64,000 bases of DNA from Doris montereyensis (GCA_037039925.1 JAXRKP010000116.1:343501-407500), one strand, 5' to 3'. Shown: positions 1 through 12,659, numbered from the stretch's first letter. Notes: generated from the letters alone by a model not told the origin. Program-made: numbers and translations.

Positions 1-650
1 ATTCACTTCCCCTAGGATCCTTGCCTGACACCTTTGGTAACAGGAACCCATTCTGATGTTCCGCATTCCAGTTATACAGCTGACTGTTGTTGATTTTTAA
101 AGAGACTTGATCGGGTGTATATGTTTTTGATGGAAACTCATTTCTTTCAAAGTTTGCCACATCATTTAACGATTTACACAATCAAAGGCATCTGAATAGT
201 CGATAAAGCAGACGTGTAGGTTGGAATTTTTTTTAATTAATCGAAAATTAAATATGTGGTCTCTTGTTCCCCTATTCGTTCTGAATCCTGCTTGAGTGAT
301 GCTAACCTCCTCTTCAAGATTGATTTTCAGTCTCTTCACAATTATTTTGAGTAATGTTTTGCTTGCATGACTAATTAACGATATCGTTCTGTAATTTGAG
401 CCTAATAGTTGATCACCCTTCGTTGGCAATGGAACGAAAATTCCTCTATTCCAGTTAACAGGCCATTGTTCATCTTTCCATATCTGTCTGCCCAAACACA
501 TCGGCTATACCGGGTGTAGCCTCTATCATCTCTGCTTGCAAATTGTCACATCCTGGATTTTCCTGATCCTTGAAAGATTTGATTGCCCCTTTTATATCTG
601 ATCTGAGCGGTCCTAGCTCTTCTTCATTTTACTTTCCGTTTCCTCTTGAT
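1..650 (-). pseudogene. LINE reverse transcriptase fragment (family A)
   Basis: The open part at 166-501 reads NWNRGIFVPLPTKGDQL, NYRTISLISHASKTLLKII, QAGFRTNRGTRDHIFNF and CFIDYSDAFDCV. These are the RT fingers and palm blocks of a non-LTR retrotransposon, including the FxDxxxAFD box with its catalytic Asp. Similar coding continues in other frames up to about 620 (ENPGCDNLQAEMIEATPG) and down towards 1. It is cut by the window edge and carries frame breaks, so it is a relic. The clade cannot be assigned by eye. Confidence 0.8.
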
Positions 651-843
651 GGTTGACAACCGGTTTTGTCTCTCATGTAAATTTCGCTTTTGTCACATTT
701 TTCAATCAGGTATATATTTTGCATTGTTGCCTCCCTTCTTTCGCTATAATTCTATATTCATTACTCTTTTCCCCTGATTATAATTTCAATTTCTTCCTTT
801 CGTCAACTTTTGCCACGGTCTTATCCATCATCAATGGCTGTTT

Positions 844-846
844 ACT

Positions 847-911
<65 letters not shown>

Positions 912-1020
912 TTTTTCTTTTTCTTCTTCTTCTTCTTCTTCTTCTTTTTTCTTCTTCTTCTTCTTCTTCTTCTTCTTCTTCTTCTTCTTCTTCTTCTTCT
1001 TCTTCTTCTTCTTCTCCTTC
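844..1020. repeat. (TTC)n / (GAA)n tract
   Basis: About 175 bp of almost pure polypyrimidine TTC repeats on the plus strand with a few T or C interruptions. The poly-Phe, poly-Leu, poly-Ser and poly-Glu open frames across it are repeat artefacts. Long pure GAA/TTC mirror repeats can form triplex DNA. Confidence 0.97.
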
Positions 1021-1689
1021 AAGAAAGGTACAGAAAAGGCATATTACACAACCACGTCGTAACAATTACAATAACTATTTTAAGCTTGTGTTTGACAGAT
1101 TTCAAGCAACATATTATTCTTGCAGAGACCGATGATTTCATTATCGAGTACATGTATTACGTTACGGTAAAAAGGATAACAACAAACTGCATCGCCAAGA
1201 ACAGAGAAAACGACAGCCCTCATGCAAAAATGCGACAACGGCATCTGCGTAATTGAAATTGGCATGACGACAGGGTCTTGATTATGAATGACTGCAACTA
1301 CGAAGAGCATGTGCCGAATATTCTGACATTATTACCCCATTTTAAATGTTTGATCTTTAAAAACAATGAATCTATAATAAACACAATAGAGACAAAACAC
1401 GTTCTTGAGACTTATAATTTATAATTTTTCAAGATTATTTTTTCTTGTTTTGTAATTCTATGTCTAATATGATTATCTGTCATGGTTTGATTGCTGATTA
1501 TTAATGGATGTCATTTTCTGTTTGCCCTTTTTGCCCAGTTGTGAATTCAAAGCAAATGGACTTTGATTTTTTTAAAAGTGAGTTGATAATGTTTGAAGAA
1601 TTGATTTATTAATTTTTACCATGAATACGTAAATAACTGAAGTAATGTCTTCATAATATGATGTGTTGATGATAAGTGTTGAATAGAAT

Positions 1690-2450
1690 ATGAAAAACAA
1701 AAAGGATACAGTGGGCCTTCACGAATCAGCTTGAGGACCTGGACTTTGTGAAGATATTCTTTTCAATCTTTCCCACAAGCAGTACGATGCACAAGTGAAA
1801 ATATATATGACAAGTTGCCGAAGAAGCTGAGAAGACCAGCTTCAGGATCAACATCGGAAAGACCGAGGTCATGAGAGTGAACAACAGGCAGCAAGACCCA
1901 GTCCGACTACAGCAGGAAACCATCAAAGAAGTTTGTCTACCTCGGCAGAGTGGTCAACACGGATGAGATGGGGGGGAGGGCTGATGAAGACATAAGGAGC
2001 AGCATCAATGCAATCAGACACACCTTTCACACCATACAGCCAATCTGGAGATCCCCAGCTCTTTCGCTTAATACTAATAACAAGATGAGAATATATATTT
2101 CATACCAATGACCAACATCAAGTCAGTCCTGTTCTACGAGTCCATAACATGGCGGACAAATAAGACCAACACAATCAAGTTGCAAACATTTACCAACATA
2201 TGTCTCCTCAACATAATGAAGAGCTTTGGAACAGGACAAAACCAAACCAAATTAAAAACGAAATATAGTTTTAAAAAGGAAATGCGGAAGCCTCCATTGA
2301 ATGTCACCAGGCATTCACTTGAATGAAATATTCAAGGGAAAAGTAAAGCAGGAAGACCATGATAGACATGATTGAGGAACGTTGACACGGAAGCCAAGGC
2401 CATCGGAATGACATGGGTCGAATTGGAGAGTAAGTAAAGCTCCTTCAATG
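1690..2450 (+). pseudogene. LINE reverse transcriptase C-terminal relic (family A)
   Basis: Broken reading frames contain AEEAEKTSFRINIGKTEVMR, VNNRQQDPVRLQQ, ADEDIRSSINAIRHTFHTI, PIWRSPALSLNTNNKMRI, TNTIKLQTFTNICLLNIM, KPPLNVTRHSLE and later AEAKAIGMTWVELE. This is the RT thumb and C-terminal domain of a widespread invertebrate endonuclease-RT element. Several stops and shifts separate the blocks, so it is not functional. Two SINEs follow directly. Confidence 0.8.
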
Positions 2451-2453
2451 TCA

Positions 2454-2725
2454 ATACGGCCCATAGAGCCAGAGCTTATCCAGGTTTCAATACCGTGAAG
2501 TGAAATAGGTGATAATAATCACCTCCTGGACAGGACGCGTCTGATGCAGGTTTTTACTCCCAAGCTAGCGCTTGTACCCATTTACACCTGGGTCGAGGGG
2601 GTACATGCGTGATAAGTGTCTTTTACAAGGAAGAAAGCGTCAGACCTCGCTTTGCTGGGATTTGAGCCAATGACCTGATGATCCTCGGTTCGGTAGCTTT
2701 AACAGCTCGGCTACAAGAGGATCTC
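2454..2725 (-). repeat. tRNA-derived SINE copy
   Basis: On the minus strand there is a tRNA-like head near 2725-2660. The body then has the same order as four other copies here: a GACACTT...AAG block, CCTGGACAGGA...GTGATTATTATCACCT, a GAAACCTGGATAAGC-like block, and CTCTATGGGCC at the end. The copy is diverged. Confidence 0.75.
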
Positions 2726-2794
2726 CCAAAACCGTGTGCACTGGAGGGAAGTAGTTGTGGCCCTATGTTCCATAAGGAATCCAGAGATTTAAGC

Positions 2795-3056
2795 CAAGTT
2801 GTCAAGGCCATAACAACCCATAGAGCCGGAGCTTATCCCGATTTCTACAGCGTAAAGCGGAACATGTAATTATAATCGCCTCCTGGACAAGATGATAGTC
2901 AGTCACAGGTTTTTATTCTAAAGCTGGTGTTGACACTTGGGTCGGGTGGGAGAAATGCCTGTTAAGTGTCTCTCCCAAGGAATACAACATCGAACCTAGC
3001 TTTGCTAGGATTCGAACCCAGGCCTCATGATCCCCACTAGACCACCGACGTCACAT
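2795..3056 (-). repeat. tRNA-derived SINE copy
   Basis: On the minus strand, a box-B-like GGTTCGAATCC element (3010-3022) sits near the head. It is followed by GAGAGACACTTAACAGGC, the AGGAGGCGATTATAATTACA region, and the tail ending GGCTCTATGGG near 2815-2825. It parallels the copies at 24244, 39650 and 56052 and lies in tandem orientation with the copy at 2454. Confidence 0.8.
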
Positions 3057-3059
3057 GTG

Positions 3060-4785
3060 TATATGAATTATAATACACTTGTTTTACTGATCCCTTTAAT
3101 ACTTTTTACATGTATCTTCTTTATCCTTCCCTTCCATCCGAGGGATGTTCTTTATTCTTAAATTTCGATTTTATTGTACATGTATCACCACATTTCCTAT
3201 CTATTGTCCTTTTGTAACATCGACATCAATTTAAAAGATGAAAACGTACTAAGCATAAGTCTCTCCTCTCTTTAACTTTAATTTTTGTTTTCTGTCAAAA
3301 TCTATGAGAATATCACGGGGACCGCCACTGGCCAAGCCAGAGGAACGACTAGCACTGGAATGCAACATTCTTCTAATGGGGATTTCCTATGGTCAAGCTG
3401 AGGGATGGTGTGGCCAGTGTCAGCCAGCTGCTGTCCTGAGGAAGCCAAGCATGCCGATGATCGTTACCGTTTCAGCCAAGTTTAATACGATTTAATAAGA
3501 AGACAGAAACCCGCCAGTTATTCAAAGTCAAAGTTGAGAATGTTGCATTTTTATCATGCATGATTAGGGCCTAAACTTGAATAAAATGATTTTGTGGGGG
3601 AAATTACTCAAACCATACATCTAATCAAAAGATCGTGACTCATGACTGGTAGTAGACTGGATGACTGAATCAGGAGATTAACAAGAGCATACGAAAACAT
3701 CAATAAAAAAGTTGAAGTCAAATGGACAGTCAAAATTTATTGTTTTATTGCACAGTATGGGGCCCTGCACAGTGATATCGGTTGACTTCTTTGTCTAGCT
3801 TTATGCCTTGTTCTTGCTGTTTTTATTTTCAATTATTTTAATATTTCATTTCAACACTACAAATAGCAAGCTATACAATAATACATTTTGATAACAAAAT
3901 AAGACATAAAAACAACAGTTTGCTTTTTTATGATGTAACCAACATTTCTTATCACATTAGATTATCATTTGCCAAATATTTATTAAATAATTATTCTTTT
4001 CTTTTCATAAAAAGATGAAGGAAATCAATTTCTTACTTTATAAGATTCCGTGAGTATTCTAGAAAGAAAAAGAAAGGGCATTATTTTCTTATAGTTATAC
4101 ACTTTCACTTCTCACTTCAATGTCAAAAGACTTTAAAGTTTCAAGTTTCATATACTTGAATTGCTCAACTGAAAAAAAAACAATGAAGAGAAAGAACAAA
4201 GAAGTGAAAAATTGTCTTTCTGGTGGTAATTAATGTGGCAAAGACTGGGATTATCTGAATTATCATTATGACCATGGAAATGTTTATATCTTCTTTTTTT
4301 TTTAATGGCAGGGAGCTGTGATCAATAAAGAAAAACAACAAAACTTTTTAATGAAAACTTCAATAATTGTCTGCCACCCTTTCTAAACAATCAAACATAA
4401 ATGATAATGTTGCCCAATGATTCTAGTTGTGTTTTTTGTTGTGATATGCATAACAATACTAGATTAAATCACAAGAATTGTTGTATGTGGAAATGGAAAG
4501 AATCGGTTAATGCATATGTGAACATTGTCAAATACATGTAACAGCAACAGTAAGTAAGACATTAATTAAAGCTATGGAAAATTAGGAGTGCCTGAGGAGC
4601 AAAGAAATTTCAGAATCAACAAAACGAATAGAGAAGAAGTCATGTGACTAGAAACTGTGGAAGTTTTCAGCAGTGTTTTTGTTTGCATTTGCACACCATC
4701 AGAAATGTTCAAAAGAAACTTTAAAATTCTTGTGTTTCAACTCAATATGCATAATATTATTAATACAAACATATATATATATATA
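3060..4785. other. No gene recognised
   Basis: AT-rich sequence. A GC-richer patch at 3310-3490 has a short open frame but no recognised family, and its composition suggests repeat-derived DNA. On the minus strand CAATAAAACAATAAA near 3740-3755 could be a polyadenylation region, but no transcript can be tied to it. Confidence 0.5.
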
Positions 4786-5032
4786 TGAGGGGGTGAGATG
4801 CAAACCCGCTATGCAACATTTTTACATATTGTGAGATTTTTCACCATCTCGGACTTTGAATGAAGAGTCTTCTGATGATGAAATCATTTTTGTTCAAAAC
4901 TGATTATACCATATTATAATTTGGCTCTAAACATCAAATTGATCGGGATTTATTTAGAACTAAGGAAAGACAAAATTGATTTTCTCAAGTTATTATTTTT
5001 GGATATAGCGGTTTTTGCATCTTACCCCCTCA
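4786..5032. mobile_element. MITE with about 25-bp TIRs and TA duplication
   Basis: Left end TGAGGGGGTGAGATGCAAA continues ...CCGCTAT. The right end is its inverse, ATAGCGG...TTTGCATCTTACCCCCTCA. TA flanks both sides (4784-4785 and 5033-5034) within a local (TA)n tract. At 247 bp with no coding, this is a miniature inverted-repeat element, probably mobilised by a TA-targeting Tc1/mariner-type transposase. Confidence 0.75.
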
Positions 5033-5034
5033 TA

Positions 5035-7920
5035 TTGCACACATATATATATAATAATAATATGCTATCATAGTTAACATATTTTGTGTTGAATTCTTAA
5101 ACCAAAAACGTTTGGATTAATAAGAAGACCAGTTAATCTGTTTTAGTCTTAGCATTTCATTAGCAGTAGCAGTCTTGGCAAGCATAACATATATGCATGT
5201 GTATTATATATTTGCTTGTGTGAAGCACCCATAATATGCATGCAGTGCGAAGATGGGTGTCAATAACATCATCAGAATCTGTTATATTGAATCAGTAACA
5301 TTCATGTGTTAAAGTGGAAAAGTAATGAAAAACATCAAGGTATCAATTGACATTGACAAATTTAACATTTACACCACAACAACTGAAGTACACATGAACA
5401 CAATACCTCACAGTAGCAGATTATGACATATAAAATAACACTGGATATTTTTCTCGGAAACATATTTGGCGTATCTTTGTTGAAATCTTAACATTTGTAG
5501 CTTTTCTTCTTTACAAATGAACAAAAATTTATTCTGTATCGTTATATAAGAAAGAGAAGGAGAGAAAATCAATGAATTCTTATAAATAAAAATCAGACAT
5601 TCCTCTGACAATTGTCATTCACAGAATAAGGGGAACTCAAAACAAATTACTTATTGAAGAGTGTGCAACACACCATTTGAATCTAGTTATCTCAAATTCT
5701 AAAGTGCATTGAGGTGGATGAAAACTAAAGGAAGAGTTTGAAACAAAATGTATTCTTACGTACAACATGATTTTTGTTTTAAGTTTTGAGTTATTAAAAG
5801 CACATTCTTCAAGACAAAGATATATTTCTAAAAAAGTATTTTTCTTGCTTAATTGTCTTAGAATAAGACGAGTAATGAATGTGTCAAAATCAAAAGCTTT
5901 GAGAGTTTTTTTTCTCGTTCTGTCACATATCCATATACATGTAGGATGAATACACAAGGATAATAGGAGCTATAGACAGTATATTTCTACCCTGTGAAAT
6001 TCTTGATATATCTGTATTACAAATTGCCAAGGCATTTCAAGTTTTAAAAGTATGCTATGCTTTGCTCATTGTGTTGAAACACTTGCTTCCACAATAAAGA
6101 ATAAAAAAACTTTTTAAAACTACAAAAGCAAGAGAATTTCCAGCTTTTTATAATGGAAGGTTTTAGATTTTGGGTTTTTCTTTTTCTTCTTATGAAGTAT
6201 GGCATCATACATGAAGTGAGCTATTTTGTAATGAAAGTGGATAAAAATGGGAGCATAAGATATTGTAAAAGAGCTTACTTGAGACTAGCCATGACTGGGT
6301 AAGTCTGTAACACTATTCTACATGACAAAGCAAAATTTAGCACAATTTCATTAGCTCAAGATCCAACACCATAGAGCACATGTGGGTTTATTTTACGACA
6401 CACAGTAAGAGTCAAAAGGGTTACATTGAAATGAAAAGCACTCTTTTATGTTAAAACTGAATGGAGTTTAAGAGCAGAAAATCATGAAGATTTACAAAAC
6501 TTTGAAATAAAATATGCTTTCCTTATGCTGGCACTGGTAACACACTCTAAAGTAAAACAGGTCACTCAAAAAATACATATTTACAAAATACAATTTATAA
6601 TGCTTTTTAGTTGTCTGTTTTAATTCCTCTGTTGGTAAGAGGCTTTAAGTAATGAAAACACTACACACTACCTAAATACTTCATAGAAAAAGATTGTAGT
6701 GATTAATGCATCTCTAATTTTTTTCCACATTTAAAGTTATGCAAGGTAATGTTACAAACATTGGTAGGTCTAACACAATAACAATAACACTTTTTACTTT
6801 CTGTGTGCTTGAGTGTGTCTTTTATCATGGTATAGCTTGATGTTTAATTTTGATGAAGTTCTGCGCAGATAGATAGCCAAAAAAAGCATACAAATAAAAT
6901 ACAAATCTAGTGAGATTGGCAAAAAATAGATACATTTAAAAAATCAAAACACCATTTTTAATTCATATTCATATTCAAAAGGCAACCTATTGATGGACAG
7001 CATACACTAATGACAATGATCTGAAAAGTATGATATAAAAATTATGACTATTTCACCAGACCTATGTCCCTGTTTTTACTACATGTATCAGCGAAAATCA
7101 CAGAGAGAACTGAGGCGGCTTTTTTTGAAGACCAGGCAGCGACACATTAGTCGGTACATCATGCTCATCTTTCTTGTACCTGTTAACTGTTTAAGAGTTG
7201 ATCATCAAGTGCCAGTTTCTTTACTAGACCCACACTTTCTTCCGTAACAACAAAGGTTGGACGTTCTTCTTGGGAGCTTTCAAAAACTGAAAGAGTGCCT
7301 GATTTGAACTTTATCATCCATTATTTAACAATACAGTTTCATAAGAAGGGCATTGAGCATGGTAAACACTTAACATTTCAAATATTGTCGCTGATGATTT
7401 TTCTTGCAAATAAAGAAATTTGATTACAGTTATACAGAGCGATATTCAAAAGATTCCATTGTTGAAAGTTGTTGACAGTTTTATTTGAAAATGGGTAATC
7501 TTGTGGTATTGAATACCTATATTCACTATAGATTCCTCTCAAGTTCACACAGCTCATTTAATTTTTTGAAAAGTCCACAAATTACTTCGTAATGAACTCA
7601 TACTCATACATATGACTGACCGACACTACTGATAGTGACAGGCGCCTACCTCTTTCATCTCATTCCCATTTGACTTATAAAATGGTTTAGATTAGATAAG
7701 TGGATAGATGTCACAATATACAGTATGTTTCTGCTAGCTTCTATACCTTCTCAAGTTCACAGTTCAATCATTCTTTTTTTTTTTATCAATCGTACATAAT
7801 ACTCTCCAACATTTTGGCCAACAGTCCAACAGGAAAATTATCTCATATTTTTATCCCTTGAAAATTATACTAATTTCTACAGAAGGCAAATCATGAAAAA
7901 AGGAAAATGTTCCTATTAAC
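5035..7920. other. No gene recognised
   Basis: AT-rich sequence with only short random open frames. It contains a 21-bp stretch at 7052-7072 identical to part of the mariner remnant at 9139-9159. Otherwise I see no repeats or coding similarity. Confidence 0.5.
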
Positions 7921-7924
7921 TATA

Positions 7925-8481
7925 CACTGGAACCTCTCTAATCGGGAAACCTCATTGGATCGTAATATTGTCCCAATTACCTGGGTTTCCCGATTACCTG
8001 GGTACCTAGGGATTTAGGTTCTCTCTCTCTCTCTCTACCTCTCTTTCACACATAAACACACTCTCTCTCTCTCTCTCTCGAACAATTTTTTGTAGTCACA
8101 GGACCAGTTGATCAAAACAAACATGGCATTCATCATCGGTGTCACTCTCAGTCAAGCTTCTTTGGACGATAGATAGTTAAGACATGTAATCAAGAATGCA
8201 TGGTGGATCGTTAAATCTCTTCGCATGTCCACCCTTGTGATTGGCAGGTTAGGTGGGCAATGAAATGCTATGACAGTACGCAAGTTTGCTCTCTAAGCTA
8301 CGCCCCATATCAACCCCTTACCATATTGTTAAGCTGATTTCACTTTCACACCTTTATAATGGATGTCTATGGTTATCGTGAACTGGCATCCGAAAAATTG
8401 TCCTGATTAGATGAGCACCTTTCCCGTTTAAAGAAAAAATACTTTTCCTGGGATTTCTTCCCAATTCCCCGGGTTCCACAG
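7925..8481. mobile_element. Tigger/pogo-like non-autonomous element
   Basis: Left end CACTGGAACCTCTCTAATCG and right end CCCGGGTTCCACAG are imperfect inverted repeats of the CAGTGGAACC type, flanked by TA at 7923-7924 and 8482-8483. CCCAATTACCTGGG blocks near both ends are further subterminal inversions. A CT microsatellite lies inside. The inner part (8134-8335) matches 58560-58740, so this is a family. No transposase coding is visible. Confidence 0.75.
8023..8080. repeat. (CT)n microsatellite
   Basis: Two CT blocks separated by a short non-repeat segment, inside the Tigger-like element. Confidence 0.9.
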
Positions 8482-8768
8482 TATTTTCAAATGCTTTAAT
8501 ACTACTAATAGAAGCAAGAAAACATGTAGAAACAAGCTGTCATTAGTGTCAATCATCTTACTTTGACATTGTTTGACTTGAAAACAACCTCAGATCTTAT
8601 GACTGTCAAGATCAACTTCTACAACAAACAATAGCTTTCTATCTTCTGATTATCTGATATAAATGTTCTTGATCTTAGTTGGCCCCTCCTCAACATTATG
8701 ATTATGATGCTTCAGTTTTGCTATTTCAATTTCAAGTTAATTCAATAATTTTTCTTTTCTCCATGAGT

Positions 8769-8792
8769 GGGAGAGAGAGAGAGAGAGAGAGA

Positions 8793-8887
<95 letters not shown>

Positions 8888-8931
8888 CAGAGAGACAGAC
8901 AGATAGACAGACAGACAGACAGACAGATAGG
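8769..8931. repeat. (GA)n then (GACA)n microsatellite
   Basis: Long GA dinucleotide tract grading into GACAGA and GACA repeats. The poly-Arg/Glu and poly-Ser/Leu open frames over it are artefacts. Confidence 0.97.
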
Positions 8932-8934
8932 CTT

Positions 8935-9063
8935 GTGTTGTTTGTTTCATTGAAATTTAACCAATCCATCATATGTGGTGATCTCAGCATCAATTCAAAG
9001 GAAACTACGATAACAAACACAAGACAGAGCTAAGAAGTAAAAAAACTACCATGCTATCGGTAG
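8935..9063. repeat. Dispersed repeat copy (family D2)
   Basis: Shares the core CATATGTGGTGATCTCAG, then an AATTCAAAGGAAA block and GGTAGCACCTGCC, with copies at 12526 and 22664 and with shorter copies at 38430, 42755 and 43695. Nature unknown; probably a short interspersed or non-autonomous element. Confidence 0.6.
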
Positions 9064-9345
9064 CACCTGCCCTACAGCCGTAAGTCTGTAAAACTATTTG
9101 GCAGAAAACAGAGTGACTGTCCTTCCACATCCTCCGTATTCACCAGACCTATGTCCCTGCGATCCTTTCCCGTTTGCAAAGCTGAAAATGGCATTCAAAG
9201 GCCACTGCTTCCACAGCATTCAGGAGCTCAAATAGACTTCATAAAAATGTTCTAAAGCGTATCTCAAAAGAAGACATGGATCTCTGTTTCCAGAGGATCG
9301 CATGTGCAAATGCCAGAGGGATAGAAAGAGAAAAGAGGGTGACGC
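9064..9345 (+). pseudogene. Mariner transposase C-terminal remnant
   Basis: Frame through 9105-9240 reads AENRVTVL then HPPYSPDLCPCD, FPFAKLKMAFKGHCFHSIQE, LK and stop. LPHPPYSPDLxPxD is the conserved block around the third catalytic Asp of mariner transposases, followed by the usual LF.KLK..LKG.HF.S..E. Upstream residues need a frame change and downstream ones (SKAYLKRRH-like) continue broken. No TIRs located. Confidence 0.8.
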
Positions 9346-9479
9346 TGAGGCATAACATCTCAGGTGAGTCATTTTCATATTACAAACAATGCTATCCCTG
9401 GAGCTTTTTGACTACAAACAATGATATTCGTGTGGTGTCGGCGTTATGGATTACCCAAACACCACGAGGATAAAGAAAA

Positions 9480-12180
9480 AGATATTAGTGTGACCTAAGT
9501 TTGTTAGTTGGACACTTTTTATTGGCTGTTGGGAATTAGAGGGGCTAGGGAGGGTGCTTTAGTTAGGAATTTTCTGTTTTTAAAATTTTACACGCATCTG
9601 TTCAGTTGCGTTGTCGACAATAATTTACTTTTAACTTCATCCTCAAAGTCAAAGGGGATTTTATAATTGTGTCGACATGGCAAAAAATTGAGTAATGTGA
9701 CTATGTTACAATGTTAATGGAATTGTGTACAGGAAAGATATTAAATTAACTGAGAAGCACTTGCAATTCCTGTGCATTTATAAAAGTAGAAGGTAAACTT
9801 ATCCAAGACATTAAAAAGATGTTGACTATAGTCACTTTAGCTGGCCCAGCAAGCAACTTGGCATCTTCAACTCAACTCAATGTGTATTTAACTGAGAAAT
9901 CTAGTTGTGTCACAAGTATTTCCGTAGCATTGTGAGTTATCTGTCAAGTTCAGGTAAAGGTTCCTGACTGGAACCAGAGCGCATCCCATCCCACCTCCCA
10001 ACCCTCTTTTCTTTTAAAGAGGAAACAAAATTTGTTATGTTTATCTGGTTAGGTATTTATTTTGCTGCTGTTCCATATCTCTAAATCTAGTCGTAGCATT
10101 TTGATTGACTCTGCCCACACTGGTTATGATTTATGATTCAGTTGGAATTGGAATGTTAGCTTGTACTAGTTGTCATTGTAAGGGCAGCATTCAGAGCTAA
10201 AAGTAAAAGTGATCACTTTAATTGATGACCAAATTCAAGCCCTTAGATCTACAACTTTTTTTACAAAACATTATCGTACAACTGAATATTGATAACTTAG
10301 CCAACAGGGTAAGGTTTAGTTTTGGTTTCCCCAATTTTTTTAGGAAGAGTGGAGTAGTTTTAGCTAAGCTTACTGAAGACCTTTAGGAGATATGTTGTGT
10401 TACCGCCTACGCTATCTGGTGCAATCACTCAAAACCTGCTGGGACTGTCTCAAATGAAAATGTAACTCCTTCTGTAAAAGTTCATGCTTTAATCTAATCA
10501 GAAACAATTAGTTTGTACATTAATAATAAAAAAGTGGACAATATCAATGTCAATGACACAAAATCCTAGGTGTTCTGTAGCAAATAAATTTGTTTGATCG
10601 CTTGATTAATCCATGGGATATCAAATGTTTTATGAGCACCGCCATTTTTTCACTCACAAGTAAGGCAGCCAAATGATGATAGTGCGCCAAGAGCTACGTG
10701 AGTGTTCTTTGTGAAGGTGTGCTTCCATTGCAAACTGTAGCAGAGTATTTGCATGCCGCTTGCCAATGGAATTTACCTCGTTAGGACTTTTTTCCCCCTT
10801 GATCACAGTTGCTCAGGACAATAGCAATCAAATCAATGGCAATGAATGTAAGTATTTGATATGTTTGTTATCGAAACTGAAACAAGTCTATGTGGTTTTG
10901 GTTTAATTCAATACAAGTTTATTTAAAAGTTTAATTCAGGTTTACTGTTGTGGCATTGCACGGAAAAAGAGTAAAAATAAAATTGCAAGAATGTGATTTT
11001 TATCAAATTTTGAGAAATTTCTATACAAAAATGCAAATGAAATAACTGAATGTGTTTTTTTGAAGTAAAAATTTGACATAAAAGGAATGAATCTCACCAA
11101 ACGGGAAGTTATATATTAATATTAATTTTTCTGCAGTCATCAAGTTATCAAAAGTAATTAGGGGTGTCTAAGCAAATAAACAGACTAGTTGCCAATGCCA
11201 ATGAGTTCATGTCATCTACCCTATGTGGACGTTCCGCTGATAAACCCAGAAATTTGAAGTTCAGGACAAGGAAATGTAGAAAGAAGCATCTTATATTGAA
11301 TTGCTTATCTGAGTTGAAAAATAACCCATCAGAACTCTTTTATATGCCAATGCATATCACATTGAATATAACCATCCAGCCTTAATAAAAAGCAAGGAAA
11401 AGATAACCATTCCCTTGAAATTGAGACTGAACTCAGCAATGTGTCACCATTTCACTTGGCTTTTGAACTGCTTAGGCAGCACGAAACAATAATTTGTATT
11501 GAATGAAACTATGAACAACGTGTACCTATCTCAAACATTTGCTCAGTACCAAAGCATTCATCAAGCAGAAGAAAACACATGCACACAAAGAAGCTTTCAG
11601 TTTGGACATACATAATATAATTGACACAAAAGGAAAGAAAGCCTTGTCTACTACTCTTTAAAATAAACAAATTGAATACATAAACTAAAGCAAAAGAGAA
11701 AAATAATGATATCCAGGCAAAAAGTGTAACACATTTCTATTTTACTTTATTTGAAAAATTAATTCATTAGTGTGTAGAACCTCTGACCGGTAGATCCTGA
11801 CCTACATTCCACTGCCTGGCAACCAGATCGCCCTGGTGTGTTTACAATTTCTGAGCTTCCTGTGTGCTTCTGATGGGTGGCATTTGGAAAAGTATTCTTT
11901 ATCTCTCTTCCAGTCACTATTCTAACAGTCCATGATGACAAAATTGATAATAAAAATAAAATTTAAAAGCAAAAAAACGCAGAAATTGTAGACAATTGAA
12001 GTAGGGCGATGAAACGTGTGTGTTGAACAGAGGCAGCACAGTAGCACAATACGATCAATGACGGGCTTCACGGAAAGTGACACCATTACATTAAAGATCA
12101 TGTCTGTCAGAAATAGGCTTAAACTGACCAACAAACTTTCTAGAAATAATAGTACTTAAGGTAAGTAATAAGAAATAAGT
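9480..12180. other. No gene recognised
   Basis: AT-rich DNA without recognisable repeats or coding. A minus-strand open frame at 11759-11941 is moderately GC-rich but matches no family I know and has no supporting splice structure. Confidence 0.5.
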
Positions 12181-12204
12181 TTGACGAGCCAATCAAATCG
12201 TTGA

Positions 12205-12370
12205 AAAAGGTGTTACACATGGCCGGGTTTGGCCAGCTTGAACAAACAGTAAGCAGTAAGTGAACGGTCCGTTTTAGCCGGGTTGTCTAGCTTGCAACCG
12301 TTTTCAGACGGTTTCGGCTGGGCTAAACACAGCTGGCTGTCTTAACTTGCGATAATTTTCGGCTGGGTCA
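12205..12370. repeat. Degenerate GCCGGGTT/GGCTGGG tandem-like motif
   Basis: Three loosely repeated units contain GCCGGGTTTGGCCAGCTTG, GCCGGGTTGTCTAGCTTGC and GGCTGGG...AGCTGGCTG, spaced about 60 bp apart. The segment is CpG- and GC-rich compared with its surroundings. Confidence 0.4.
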
Positions 12371-12525
12371 AATCTTAATGAGTTACGCATACTTTTTCTA
12401 GACACATCATATGTTTTCACAATTATTCCTTCTTACATAAAATCTGAACAAATTCATAAATAGAGTATGCTATCAGTATCACTCTAATGTTACAGTTATA
12501 GGGAATAAGGTGCATTTTTTGTTTT

Positions 12526-12655
12526 ATTGGAATTTACCCAGTCCACCTTATGTAGTACTCTCAGGTGAATTAAGAGGAAATAACAAAATAAAAGACATGT
12601 GAAAGAGTGAAAGTAAAGAAATAGGACCTACTAATAGCTCCCATCAACCGCTAAG
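12526..12655. repeat. Dispersed repeat copy (family D2)
   Basis: GGAATTTACCCAGTCCACC then GGTGAATTAAGAGGAAAT, AGACATGTGAAAGAGTGAAA and TAGGACCTACTAATAGC. It aligns well along its length with 22664-22790. Confidence 0.7.
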
Positions 12656-12659
12656 GAAT

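Noticed and set aside
653..1256. Poly-Phe, poly-Leu, poly-Ser and poly-Glu open frames
   Set aside because: They are translations of the TTC/GAA microsatellite.
8679..9033. Arg/Glu and Ser/Leu repeat open frames
   Set aside because: They are translations of GA/CT microsatellites, as are those at 25100, 43500, 43950 and 60800.
11759..11941. Possible gene or DYNC1LI exon on the minus strand
   Set aside because: No family similarity, no convincing splice context, and the DYNC1LI model is complete without it.
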